Assembly: GCF_023516595.1 (NCBI RefSeq)
Contig: NZ_JAMGBG010000067.1
Span: 62,001 to 126,000 of the forward strand
Length of the DNA: 64,000 nt
Direction: 5' to 3'
Source of the DNA: Streptomyces neyagawaensis
GTDB lineage: Bacteria; Actinomycetota; Actinomycetes; Streptomycetales; Streptomycetaceae
Position numbers and translations under genes: made by a program. Below the pieces are notes generated by a model that searched no databases, was not told the DNA's origin, and saw only the letters and a list, made by a program, of their open reading frames with translations. This document shows positions 23,518 to 32,294 of this stretch, in pieces (positions within the stretch are counted from its first letter, which is position 1; every line of letters starts with the position of its first letter).

Positions 23518-26172
23518 ATGAAGAACCCCACGCACGGCGGGCGCCGCGGGCGCCACCGCCGTCGCTGGACCGCCACCGCCGTACTGCTCGGCGCGCCCCT
23601 CGCCGTCGTGCCGTACCTCCTGTTCACCCAGGAGGACTCGCAGGCGGCGACGATCGACGGCGACGCCTTCTACAAGCTCGTGTCCGTGCGCAGCGGCAAG
23701 GTGCTCGACGTCAACGGCTTCTCCACCGCCGACGGCACCCGTATCCAGCAGTGGACCGACCAGAACACCGCCAACCAGCAGTGGCGGCTGAAGCCCGCCG
23801 ACGGCGGCTACTACGAACTGGTGAACCGCAACAGCGGCAAGGTGCTGGGTGTCGCCGGCAACTCGACCGCGCAGGCCGCCGCCACCGAGCAGCAGACCGA
23901 CAGCTCCGCGACGTCCCAGGAGTGGCGGATCGACGACGTGAGCGGGTCGTCCGACACCGTCACCCTCACCTCCCGCAGGAGCGGCCAGGTCCTGGATGTC
24001 TCCGGGGGTTCCACGGCCCAGGGCGCGGCCGTCATCCAGTATCCGAGCCGGGGCAGCACCAACCAGCAGTGGAAGCTGGTGAAGGTGGGCGGGACCGGGG
24101 CGTCCGCGACCGACGCCACGCAGACCACGGCCAAGACCGGACCGTACGTGTGGAAGAACGCCCAGGTGGTGGGCGGCGGTTACGTCACCGGACTGGTGTT
24201 CAACCAGAAGGAGAAGGGCCTGCTGTACGCGCGCACCGACATGGGTGGCGCCTACCGCTGGGACACCGGGGCCGAGCAGTGGATCCCGCTGACCGACTGG
24301 ATCGGTGAGAAGGACTGGAACCTGCTGGGCATCGACTCGCTGGCCACCGACCCCGTCGACCCCGAGCGGCTCTACCTCGCGGCGGGCACCTACACCAACG
24401 AGTGGGCCGGCAACGGCGAGATGCTGCGCTCCACCGACCGGGGCCGGACCTTCAAGCGCACCGCCCTGCCCTTCAAGCTGGGCGCCAACGAGCCCGGCCG
24501 CGGCGCGGGCGAACGGCTCGTGATCAACCCCTCGGACAACGGCACCCTGCTGCTGGGCACCCGCAAGAACGGCCTGTGGCGCAGCACCGACCACGGCGCG
24601 ACCTGGAACCAGGTCTCCTCGTTCCCGGTCAAGGACGGGGCGGGCAGCGGCGCCGGCATCTCCTTCGTGACGTACGGCCCGGCCGGCAGCAACACGGTCT
24701 ATGTCGGCGTCAACGACAAGTCCACGTCCTTGTACCGTTCGACCGACGGCGGCAGCAGCTGGCAGGCCGTTTCCGGGCAGCCCACCGGACAGATGCCGCA
24801 GCACGGTGTGGTCTCCGGTGACGGATCGCTGTACCTGTCCTACAGCAACAGCATCGGCCCCATGGACGCGACGGCGGGCTCGGTGTGGAAGTACACGCCG
24901 TCCGGCGGCACGTGGAAGAACATCTCCCCCTCCCAGGGCGGTTACGGGTTCTCCGGTCTGGCCGTCGACCCGCAGAAGCCCTCCACGGTGATGGTCACCA
25001 CCCTGGACCGCTGGTGGCCCGAGGACGAGATCTACCGCACCACCGACGGCGGCACGACCTGGAAGGCCCTGGCCGACAAGTCGCAGCGGGACGCCTCCGG
25101 CGCTCCTTACGTCGGCACCCACACCGGGCACTGGATGACCGCGCTGGCCATCGATCCCTTCAACTCCGGGCACGTGCTGTACGGCACCGGCAACGGCATC
25201 TGGCGCAGCAAGGACGCGAACGCCTCCGACAGCGGAGGCACCAGCCACTGGGTCTCCGGGGCCCGGGGGCTGGAGGAGACCTCGCTGCTGGACGCGATCG
25301 CCCCGCCCGGCGGCGCCACCGTCATCACCTCCATGGGCGACCAGGGCGGCTTCCGCCACGACTCCCTGACCGAGGTGCCCTCCGGGCGGCTGAAGAGCCC
25401 GCTGATGAACAACAGCACCGACATCGACTTCGCCCAGTCCAAGCCCTCGGTGATGGTCCGCGTCGGCACGGGCGACACGGGCGACGGTGGCTACTCCACC
25501 GACGGCGGCAGCACCTGGACCGCTTTCAAGGCAGAACCGGTCGCCGGCGCGAGCAGCGGCCGCATCGCGCTCGCCGCGGACGGCTCCACCATCGTGTGGA
25601 CCGAGGCCGGCCAGGCCCCCTACCGCTCGACCGACATGGGAGCGAGCTGGTCGAAGGTCAGCGGGCTGGGCACCGACGCCGTGGTCGTCGCCGACCGCTC
25701 CTCGGCCGACACCTTCTACTCCCTGTCCGGCGGCAAGCTCTTCGCCAGCACCGACGGCGGCGCGACCTTCACCGCCCGCGCCACGGGCCTGCCCTCCGGC
25801 AAGCTCGCCGCCGTCCCCGGCATCAGCGGGGACCTGTGGATCTCCGGCGGCGACAGGGGGCTGCTGCACTCCACCGACGGCGGCCGCACCTTCACCACGC
25901 TCAGCACGGTGAAGTCCGCCTCCGCCCTCGGCTTCGGCAAGGCCGCCCCGGGCACCAGCTACCAGGCCCTCTACCTGCTCGGCACCGTCAACGACGTCAC
26001 CGGAGTCTTCCGCTCCACCGACAAGGGCGCCACCTGGCTCCGCGTCAACGACGACGCCCACCAGTGGGGCGGCATCGGCAGCCTCGGCGTCATCACCGGC
26101 GACCCCGACACCTACGGCCGTGTCTACATCGGCACCAACGGACGCGGTCTGCAGTACGGCGACCCGTCCTGA
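23518..26172 (+). CDS. Secreted GH74-type xyloglucanase with ricin B lectin
   Basis: An 884-residue protein starting at ATG 23518 with AAGGAG ten bases upstream. A signal peptide (WTATAVLLGAPLAVVPYLLF) precedes a ricin-type beta-trefoil (about 45-190; QNTANQQWRLKPADGGYYEL). The rest is two beta-propellers of Asp-box repeats (STDGGSSWQAV, TTDGGTTWKAL, STDMGASWSKV). LLYARTDMGGAYRWD carries the catalytic Asp region of GH74 endoxyloglucanases, and VITSMGDQGGF fits the second catalytic Asp. Xyloglucan is the expected substrate for the family. A fossil of a related gene end lies at 5811-5867. Confidence 0.87.
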   Translation: MKNPTHGGRRGRHRRRWTATAVLLGAPLAVVPYLLFTQEDSQAATIDGDAFYKLVSVRSGKVLDVNGFSTADGTRIQQWTDQNTANQQWRLKPADGGYYELVNRNSGKVLGVAGNSTAQAAATEQQTDSSATSQEWRIDDVSGSSDTVTLTSRRSGQVLDVSGGSTAQGAAVIQYPSRGSTNQQWKLVKVGGTGASATDATQTTAKTGPYVWKNAQVVGGGYVTGLVFNQKEKGLLYARTDMGGAYRWDTGAEQWIPLTDWIGEKDWNLLGIDSLATDPVDPERLYLAAGTYTNEWAGNGEMLRSTDRGRTFKRTALPFKLGANEPGRGAGERLVINPSDNGTLLLGTRKNGLWRSTDHGATWNQVSSFPVKDGAGSGAGISFVTYGPAGSNTVYVGVNDKSTSLYRSTDGGSSWQAVSGQPTGQMPQHGVVSGDGSLYLSYSNSIGPMDATAGSVWKYTPSGGTWKNISPSQGGYGFSGLAVDPQKPSTVMVTTLDRWWPEDEIYRTTDGGTTWKALADKSQRDASGAPYVGTHTGHWMTALAIDPFNSGHVLYGTGNGIWRSKDANASDSGGTSHWVSGARGLEETSLLDAIAPPGGATVITSMGDQGGFRHDSLTEVPSGRLKSPLMNNSTDIDFAQSKPSVMVRVGTGDTGDGGYSTDGGSTWTAFKAEPVAGASSGRIALAADGSTIVWTEAGQAPYRSTDMGASWSKVSGLGTDAVVVADRSSADTFYSLSGGKLFASTDGGATFTARATGLPSGKLAAVPGISGDLWISGGDRGLLHSTDGGRTFTTLSTVKSASALGFGKAAPGTSYQALYLLGTVNDVTGVFRSTDKGATWLRVNDDAHQWGGIGSLGVITGDPDTYGRVYIGTNGRGLQYGDPS

Positions 26173-26196
26173 TCCCACCCCGTCCCCCACGCCCGA

Positions 26197-26230
26197 GCGG
26201 GGCCGCGGCCACCACGGTCCGCGGCCCCGC
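26197..26230 (+). terminator. Terminator of the GH74 gene
   Basis: GCGGGGCCGCGG (26197-26208) pairs perfectly with CCGCGGCCCCGC (26219-26230). Its sequence resembles the hairpin after the fossil at 5883-5912. It may also serve the convergent acyltransferase-like gene ending at 26258. Confidence 0.85.
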
Positions 26231-26257
26231 CCCGGGCCCGGGGGACGCGCCCGCGGG

Positions 26258-27541
26258 TCAACGGACCCGGTTCGCCAGCCGGGTGGCGTTGTTGAGCAGG
26301 TGCTCCAGCGGGCCGCGGCGGAAGAAGCGGGACCAGGTCGCCGCGAACAGGGTGGCACCGAGGACGAACGCGAGCAGCAGTCCGGCCGAGGCGGACTGCG
26401 GAGGGGTGGCCGACTCGCCGGGCAGGGCGAGGATCACCAGGATGTGGCCCACGTAGAGGGTCAGGGACATGGTGCCGACGGCGATGACCGGCGCCGCCGG
26501 TCGGCGCAGCACCGGCATCCGGTCCAGTGCCACCGTCAGGCACAGCAGCACCGTGATCGCGATGCCCAGGCTGCCGATGAGGTCGAACGTGGACCCGGTG
26601 TGCGGCTCGGCCGCCAGCAGCCCCCAGGCGTCGGGGCCCCACAGCCCGCTGCCGACCGGCATGTCGAAGGAGACCGCCGCTCCGCCGGAGTCCTTCATGG
26701 CCGCGAACTCCTCCGGGGAGGGCATCCCGGACGTGATCTTCCGATCGCCGCCGGTCACCCGGAGCACCAGCCAGGAGACGCCGTAGCCGAACGCGATCAG
26801 CGCGGGACCGACCACGGCCAGCCGCCGCCGCACCGTGCCGGAGGACAGGTCCAGCCGGCCCAGCGCCATACCGGTGACGACGAACGTCATCCAGGTGATC
26901 GCCGGGTAGAGGCCGGTGAGGAAGAAGTCGAGCACGCCCACCCCGGAGAGCCGGGCGATCGGGTCGTACCCGTCGACGGTGGTCACCATCGACTCGGTGA
27001 GCAGCGCGCGCAGGGCGTACGCGAGCTGTGGTGTGACGAACGCGAGGGCGACCGCGATGAGCGCGAGGGTCCTGGCCCGCAGCCGCAGCAGGGGCAGGGC
27101 CAGCAGGAAGTACACGGCGTAGAAGTTGAGGATGCCGGCGCCGCCGAAGTTGGTCATCGCCAGCGCGGTGCCCACCACCAGCAGGATCACCGCCCGTATG
27201 ACGATGCGGGCCCTCGCCTGGCGGCCCGCCAGGCCGGTCTTGGGCTCCAGACGGCCCGCGATCAACGTCAGCGAGAACCCGGCGAGGGTGGCGAACAGGG
27301 CCGACGCCCGGCCGCTCGCCAGCCCCAGGAACCAGTCGCCGACCCCGCCGTCCGGGTCGGGGAAGGGGCCGACGTGCACGGCGAACATGCCGAACACGGC
27401 GAGGGCGCGGGCGAGGTCCACCCCGACCAGTCGCGCCGGCGGCGCGGCACCTGCCGGGGCCGCGGCGGGCTCCGACGCGGTGGCGCCGGCTTCGGGTAAG
27501 TGTCGTAGGGGCGCCTTCGCGGCGTTGTCGATCTCGGTCAC
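26258..27541 (-). CDS. DUF418/acyltransferase-like multi-pass membrane protein with a TTA codon
   Basis: A 427-residue protein starting at GTG 27541, with about ten TMs. The opening RLVGVDLARALAVFGMFAVH is the signature of DUF418/heparan-alpha-glucosaminide N-acetyltransferase-like membrane proteins, which acylate substrates across the membrane. FYAVYFLLALPLLRLRA and MSLTLYVGHILVILAL also fit. Codon 15 is TTA (27499-27497), the rare leucine codon read by the bldA tRNA in Streptomyces, so translation is likely limited to later growth stages. The substrate is unknown. Confidence 0.75.
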   Translation of the reverse strand: MTEIDNAAKAPLRHLPEAGATASEPAAAPAGAAPPARLVGVDLARALAVFGMFAVHVGPFPDPDGGVGDWFLGLASGRASALFATLAGFSLTLIAGRLEPKTGLAGRQARARIVIRAVILLVVGTALAMTNFGGAGILNFYAVYFLLALPLLRLRARTLALIAVALAFVTPQLAYALRALLTESMVTTVDGYDPIARLSGVGVLDFFLTGLYPAITWMTFVVTGMALGRLDLSSGTVRRRLAVVGPALIAFGYGVSWLVLRVTGGDRKITSGMPSPEEFAAMKDSGGAAVSFDMPVGSGLWGPDAWGLLAAEPHTGSTFDLIGSLGIAITVLLCLTVALDRMPVLRRPAAPVIAVGTMSLTLYVGHILVILALPGESATPPQSASAGLLLAFVLGATLFAATWSRFFRRGPLEHLLNNATRLANRVR

Positions 27542-27599
27542 CGGAACAACGTTGCCGAGGCGCGGGAGACGCCAACCATCCGATGGCTCACGGGAGTTG

Positions 27600-27639
27600 C
27601 CCCGCCGACCGGCCCCGGCCACCCCGCCGGTCGGCGGGG
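27600..27639 (-). terminator. Terminator of the ArsR gene
   Basis: CCCCGCCGACCGG (27600-27612) pairs perfectly with CCGGTCGGCGGGG (27627-27639). It lies 36 bp beyond the stop codon of the minus-strand ArsR gene. Confidence 0.8.
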
Positions 27640-27675
27640 TCCCGGCCCGCTGGACCGGGCGCGGGGGACGCGGCC

Positions 27676-28053
27676 TCAGACCGTCGGCGCGGCCTTGGTC
27701 AGCAGGCGTCCCATCGCGGCGAGCACCGACGGCTCGACCCGGTAGTACACCCAGGTGCCGCGCCGCTCGGAGGTGAGCAGGCCGGCCTCCTTGAGCTTCT
27801 TCAGGTGGTGGGAGACGGTCGGCTGGGAGACGCCCACGTCGGAGATGTCGCACACGCACGCCTCGCCGCCCTCGTGGGAGGCCACCGCGGAGAACAGCCG
27901 CAGGCGCACCGGGTCGCCGAGGGCCTTGAACATCCGCGCGGCCGTCTCGGCCTCCTCCGCGGTGAACGGGCGCTCGGTGAGCGGCGGGCAGCACGGCACT
28001 ACAGCCTCGCCGGGAGCGGGTTCCAGCAACGGCAGCACCTTGGTGTTCGACAT
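27676..28053 (-). CDS. ArsR family metal(loid)-responsive repressor
   Basis: A 125-residue protein starting at ATG 28053; the very long frame upstream is antisense to another gene. The winged helix (ARMFKALGDPVRLRLFSAVA, ACVCDISDVGVSQPTVSHHL, KKLKEAGLLTSERRGTWVYY) is typical ArsR. The CVCD motif in the DNA-binding helix region is the As/Sb-binding site of classic ArsR proteins, and an extra CC pair lies near the N-terminus. No arsenite pump or arsenate reductase is adjacent. It is divergent from the FG-GAP gene. Confidence 0.87.
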   Translation of the reverse strand: MSNTKVLPLLEPAPGEAVVPCCPPLTERPFTAEEAETAARMFKALGDPVRLRLFSAVASHEGGEACVCDISDVGVSQPTVSHHLKKLKEAGLLTSERRGTWVYYRVEPSVLAAMGRLLTKAAPTV

Positions 28054-28221
28054 GCATCCGGGCCGACGACGGCGGAGGCTGCTGCCAGGCCCCCGCCACC
28101 CTCCGGATCGGCGCCGCCCCGAGCACCGCGTCCGGCGGCCGCTGAACGCCCCGGCCGCCCGCCGGGATAGGATCCGGCCATTTGTGCGAGGGCATGGGCC
28201 CTCGCGGGGGAGGGAACCTAC

Positions 28222-31200
28222 GTGGGCAGACACGCCCCGGGACGGGGCGGACCGGCCGCCGCCGTCACCTCGTTGGCGGTCCTCGTGGCCGCGTCCGCCG
28301 TCGCCCTGACGACGGGTGGCGGCTCCGCGCAAGCGACCGACGGTGACACCACCGCGATCACGCTGGTCGACCCGAGCACCACCACACCGCGCACCGACCG
28401 CCCGTACGTGGCCGGGGACAGCGGCTTCCTGCACCGGCAGACCGGCAGGGCGGGGATGCTGTGGACGGACTACGCGACGGGCCGGACCGTCACCGTCGAG
28501 AGGGGCGACGGCAGCGTCTACGTGCCCGTCTCGACCTGCTCCGTGACCGCCGAGTGCCGGCCCGCGTGGTTCGGGTCGGACAGCGACGTGGTCGCGCTCG
28601 GGCCGGCCTCGATGACGTCCGCGTCGACCGTCACCCTCTGGGACCCGGCCACCCGCACCACCCGGAGCCTGAGCTGGAACGGCTCCACCACCGACGGCTA
28701 CTACCGGGGCATGGCCGGGGACACGGTCGTCACCGGCCGCGCCCTGATCGACGTCGTCGACGGCACCAAGCGGGTCCGCAAGGTGACCGGCGAGCCGACG
28801 AACCTCCAGGACAAGGAGGTCGTCGCCGCCGACTCCGAGGGCGTGCTGTGGACGCGCGGCGGCGCCGTCGACTACATCGACGTCGAGTCGGCCGTGAACG
28901 CCCACGCGTTCACCGACACGACCGCCGCCGATTTCCACGTCATGAGCGAGGACCACGTCGGCTGGTACGACAAGGACACCGCCGTACTGCATCTGAAGTC
29001 CCGCGCCGACCTCTCCGCCGCCGAGCGGGTCGTCACGCTGCCCTCCCACCCGGGCGCGCTCGACGGCGCTCCGGTCCTGGTCGGCCACTGGCTGCTGCTG
29101 CCGCTGGCCTCCGACGCGCTCGGCTCCCGGCTGGTCGCCGTCGACGTGGACGACCCCTCGGTGCAGCGGACCGTGCTGGCGAGCGCCGGCGCGTACACGC
29201 TGGCGGCCGGTGACAGGAGCGCGCTCGTCAGCGGCGGCACCGACGCCAACGACTGGTGGGTGCAGCGGGTGAGCCTGACCGAGGACGGCTCGCCGAAGGT
29301 GACGAAGGTCCGGCAGGCCCCGGCGCTGGAGAACACCAAGACGGGCATCGCGCTCAGCCGCGGCAGCCTGCGCGTCGTCGAGGACGACCCGGCCGCCGTC
29401 GCGGACACCACGTCCGTGCGCACCCTCACCACCGACAACTCCGCCACGCTGACGGCGTCCGAGGCCACCGCGAGCGGTTCCGTCCGCTCCGCCCTCTGCC
29501 CGTACGAGGGCGTCACCTGCTCGGCGCTGTGGGGGAACCTCGACGCCCGCGACGTGTTCCTCGACGCGGGCGGCGGCACCGACGAGGGCGAGTCCATCGG
29601 CGACGACCGGCTGGTGGAGATCGGCGGCCACTACCTGGACTTCGGCGGGCAGGGCGGCCGGATCGTCGACGTCTCCGACGACTACGCCGTGTTCGACTCC
29701 GGCGGCGCCGCCCCGCAGCAGTACGTCGGCGAGTTCGGCCAGGGCGAGAAGCTGAAGCGGTCCGTGCGCGCCGCGGCCCTGAACGGCTCCACCCTCTGGA
29801 GCGCCACCACCACCGCCGGGAAGCTCACCTCGTACAGCATCCCGCTGGAGAAGACGCTCACCACGGTGACCGTGCCGGGCCTGGCCTGCGTGCCGAGCGA
29901 ACTCCAGGCGGCGGGCCGCTGGGTGTACTGGGCCTGCGGGACGGAATCCGCGGGCGTGTACGACACCGGCGCCGGGACGTCGAAGGCGGTCACCCCCGGT
30001 GACGTGCTCCTCGGTGACGGCTTCACCGTCCGCCACGACCACGGCGCCGGGACGCTGGTCCTCACCGAGGCGGCCACCGGCACCACCCGCACGATCGCCG
30101 CCGACCTGCCCGACCTGGGCCTGAGCGCGGACCGCCGCTACCGATGGACGGTCGACGAGTACACCGGGCTGGTCGCCTGGTTCGACGACTACGAGCGCAC
30201 CCACGTCACCACCACGGGCATCGCCCCGTCCCAGGTGACGGCCTTCGAGACGTCGGCCGGCAGCTATGTCGGCCCCGGTATGCCCTTCGAGGGCCAGTGG
30301 GTGCTGTCCCGTCCGGTCACCTCCTGGTCGCTCACCTTCACCTCGGTGCAGAGCGGCGCGAACGGCAAGGCCACCCGCACCCTCACCGGCGGCGCGACCC
30401 CGGGCCGGGTGACGGCCACCTGGGACGGCAGGACCGCGAACGGGGCCCATTTCCCCAACGGCCACTTCACCTGGACCCTGCGGGCGACCGGCGTCGGCAC
30501 GGCCGCGGCGGTCACGGTGAACGCCGGCGAGGGCTTCCTCCAGCGCGGGGCCGCCGTGCGCCGCGACTTCGTCAGCCCCGAGGGCCCCGACGGGCGCGGC
30601 GACCTGCTCACCCTCAACTCCTCGGGCGGGCTGACCTTCCACAGCGGCACCGGCACGGGCGGGCTCGGCGACAAGTACACGGGCACCGGCTGGCCGACGA
30701 CCGTCAAGGCCGTCCCCTTCGGCGACCTGAGCGGCGACCGCTGCAACGACGTCCTCGTGCGCTACAGCAGCGGCGCGCTGCGGCTGTACAAGCCGGGCTG
30801 CGGGGCGGCCGTCAAGCCGTCGACGTCGTACACGACCCTCGCGACCAGCGGCTGGACGCAGTACGACGTCCTGACGTCGCCCGGCGACGCGAGCGGCGAC
30901 GGCCGCCCGGACCTGATCGCGAGGAACTCCTCCACCGGCGCCGTCTACCTCATGAAGGGCACCGGCGACGGCAAGCTCGCCTCCCGCGTGAAGCTCTACG
31001 ACAACTGGAAGGGCTACAAGAAGATCGTCGGCGTCGGCGACCTCACCGGCGACGGCCGGGCGGACCTCCTGGCCCAGGACGCCTCGAACGACCTGTACCG
31101 CTACGACGGCAAGGGCGACGGCACGTTCGCGGCCCGCGTCAAGGTGCTGTCGAACTGGGGCGGCTCGTACGACGCGATCGTCGGTGTCGGCGACCTCACG

Positions 31201-31335
31201 GACGACGGCCGCCCGGATCTGGTCGCCCGCGACACCAGCGGCAACCTGTGGCGCAACAGCGGCGACGGCAAGGGCTCCTTCGGGCCCCGGACCCGGATCG
31301 CGACCGGCTGGAGCGGATACAAGTCCCTCTCCTAG
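28222..31335 (+). CDS. Large secreted FG-GAP/VCBS repeat protein
   Basis: A 1037-residue protein starting at GTG 28222 with a GGGGGAGGGA site. The signal peptide is AAAVTSLAVLVAASAVALTT. The central 650 residues are WD/beta-propeller-like repeats. A FlgD-type Ig segment follows (about 700-770, TATWDGRTANGAHFPNGHFT). The last 230 residues contain four FG-GAP/VCBS motifs with Ca-binding Asp patterns (DASGDGRPDLIAR, DLTGDGRADLLAQD, DLTDDGRPDLVARD). Streptomyces encode many such proteins; they are thought to bind ligands or surfaces, but the specific role is unknown. Confidence 0.82.
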   Translation: MGRHAPGRGGPAAAVTSLAVLVAASAVALTTGGGSAQATDGDTTAITLVDPSTTTPRTDRPYVAGDSGFLHRQTGRAGMLWTDYATGRTVTVERGDGSVYVPVSTCSVTAECRPAWFGSDSDVVALGPASMTSASTVTLWDPATRTTRSLSWNGSTTDGYYRGMAGDTVVTGRALIDVVDGTKRVRKVTGEPTNLQDKEVVAADSEGVLWTRGGAVDYIDVESAVNAHAFTDTTAADFHVMSEDHVGWYDKDTAVLHLKSRADLSAAERVVTLPSHPGALDGAPVLVGHWLLLPLASDALGSRLVAVDVDDPSVQRTVLASAGAYTLAAGDRSALVSGGTDANDWWVQRVSLTEDGSPKVTKVRQAPALENTKTGIALSRGSLRVVEDDPAAVADTTSVRTLTTDNSATLTASEATASGSVRSALCPYEGVTCSALWGNLDARDVFLDAGGGTDEGESIGDDRLVEIGGHYLDFGGQGGRIVDVSDDYAVFDSGGAAPQQYVGEFGQGEKLKRSVRAAALNGSTLWSATTTAGKLTSYSIPLEKTLTTVTVPGLACVPSELQAAGRWVYWACGTESAGVYDTGAGTSKAVTPGDVLLGDGFTVRHDHGAGTLVLTEAATGTTRTIAADLPDLGLSADRRYRWTVDEYTGLVAWFDDYERTHVTTTGIAPSQVTAFETSAGSYVGPGMPFEGQWVLSRPVTSWSLTFTSVQSGANGKATRTLTGGATPGRVTATWDGRTANGAHFPNGHFTWTLRATGVGTAAAVTVNAGEGFLQRGAAVRRDFVSPEGPDGRGDLLTLNSSGGLTFHSGTGTGGLGDKYTGTGWPTTVKAVPFGDLSGDRCNDVLVRYSSGALRLYKPGCGAAVKPSTSYTTLATSGWTQYDVLTSPGDASGDGRPDLIARNSSTGAVYLMKGTGDGKLASRVKLYDNWKGYKKIVGVGDLTGDGRADLLAQDASNDLYRYDGKGDGTFAARVKVLSNWGGSYDAIVGVGDLTDDGRPDLVARDTSGNLWRNSGDGKGSFGPRTRIATGWSGYKSLS

Positions 31336-31346
31336 GCGGAGCGGGC

Positions 31347-31413
31347 GGACGAACGGCCGGGGCCGGCGGTGACGGAGCGTTCTCCGTCCACCGCCGGCCC
31401 CGGCCGTTCGTCC
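31347..31413 (+). terminator. Very long hairpin terminator
   Basis: A stem of about 31 bp: GGACGAACGGCCGGGGCCGG… from 31347 pairs with …CCGGCCCCGGCCGTTCGTCC ending at 31413, with one bulge and a 4-nt loop. It follows the FG-GAP stop by 11 bp and is exceptionally stable. Confidence 0.9.
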
Positions 31414-31500
31414 CCCTTTCGGGAGACATGACCCACAGGCACTGAAGAACACGTCCTTCACGGGGTATCCGTACGCGTGCAGGCGATGACGGGGACCAAC

Positions 31501-31535
31501 TGTTGTCGTTTGACAATAATAGCCGTGAGACAACA
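31501..31535. promoter_or_regulatory. Palindromic element A (TTG-N8-CAA)
   Basis: TTGTC-N4-GACAA at 31503-31516 is a perfect inverted repeat, nested in a wider TGTTGTC (31501) … GACAACA (31529-31535) inverted repeat. The core TGTTG-N8-CAATAATAGCC closely matches element B at 33553-33576, with identical spacing. The 240-bp stretch 31414-31656 holds no convincing gene. An AT-rich operator- or promoter-like site; MarR binding is an inference. Confidence 0.6.
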
Positions 31536-31656
31536 AAGTAACCGTGTCGGATGGGCACGGGGAAGGACATGGGATGCTCCGGTGGACGGAGACCTCTCCG
31601 TGCGCGGGTCGCCGTCGCGGTCGCACGGCGGTGCCGCCGACGCCGCCCGGGACCGC

Positions 31657-32142
31657 TCAGGCGGTCCGGCTGCTGGAGTCCGGGGCCTCGTCGTGGATCT
31701 GCGTGGCCGCGGTGGCGCAGAAGGACTCCAGCCCCTCCAACAGGGCGGTCCGCTTGGCCGCGGGCATGTCCGCCAGCACCTTCCGCAGCTCCCGCTCCCT
31801 GCGGGTGCGCAGGTCGGCGAGGAAGGCACGGCCCCGGCCGCTGAGGTGCAGCCGCACCTCGCGCCTGTCCTCCGCGCTCACCACCCGCTCGATGAACCCC
31901 GCCGCGTGCAGCCGGTCGCACAGCCGGCTCGTGGACGGCGGCGTCGACGCCAGCGTCTCCGCCAGGGTGCGCAGGTTGATGCCGTCCTGGTGCTCGAGTA
32001 TGTGCAGGACACGCAGTTGGGACGCTGAGGTGGGCGCGGTGGAGGCACGGCCCCACACGACTTCCAGCAGCTCGACGGCCGTCGTGGTCACACGCGCGAC
32101 CTCGTCAGGCTCTGGGCGGCGGCGGAAGGCAGTCACGGTCAC
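31657..32142 (-). CDS. MarR family regulator (copy 1)
   Basis: A 161-residue protein starting at GTG 32142 (GTG 32136 also possible). The winged-helix core (SQLRVLHILEHQDGINLRTL, TPPSTSRLCDRLHAAGFIER, RREVRLHLSGRGRAFL) is typical MarR. It shares an almost identical DNA-recognition helix (STSRLCDRLHAAG versus TASRLCDRLEAAG) with the second MarR at 34600. It is divergent from the SpoIIE phosphatase gene. The ligand is unknown, and no redox Cys of the OhrR type is obvious (one Cys lies in the HTH, another near the C-terminus). Confidence 0.85.
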   Translation of the reverse strand: MTVTAFRRRPEPDEVARVTTTAVELLEVVWGRASTAPTSASQLRVLHILEHQDGINLRTLAETLASTPPSTSRLCDRLHAAGFIERVVSAEDRREVRLHLSGRGRAFLADLRTRRERELRKVLADMPAAKRTALLEGLESFCATAATQIHDEAPDSSSRTA

Positions 32143-32160
32143 ACTCTCGCAGGCGCTGGG

Positions 32161-32171
32161 CTGACTGTCAG
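32161..32171. promoter_or_regulatory. Small palindrome in the MarR/phosphatase divergent gap
   Basis: CTGACTGTCAG is a perfect inverted repeat around a central T, just upstream of the MarR copy 1 start and in the 152-bp gap shared with the phosphatase gene. A possible autoregulatory operator, supported by position and symmetry only. Confidence 0.3.
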
Positions 32172-32294
32172 CGTACTAGGGACCTCGGCGCGCAGACGGC
32201 GTGGATGCCCCGAGCGCCCGGCGCGACCCGTCCGGACCCGGCCTCACAGCGCAGGCACGCATCCCCGCGGAGAAAGATTGGTGTATAGCCCGTC

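Noticed and set aside
22756..26358. A 1200-residue minus-strand open frame
   Set aside because: It is the antisense shadow of the TetR and GH74 genes, which have ribosome sites, signal peptide and clear domains. Its composition is Gly/Val/Arg-only with no recognisable motif.
28054..31626. Minus-strand extension of the ArsR frame to 1316 residues
   Set aside because: Only the last 125 residues are ArsR. The rest is antisense to the FG-GAP gene and lacks any domain or suitable start.
31544..32164. Plus-strand 206-residue frame downstream of element A
   Set aside because: Antisense to the MarR gene with no motif. Element A's target therefore remains unknown.
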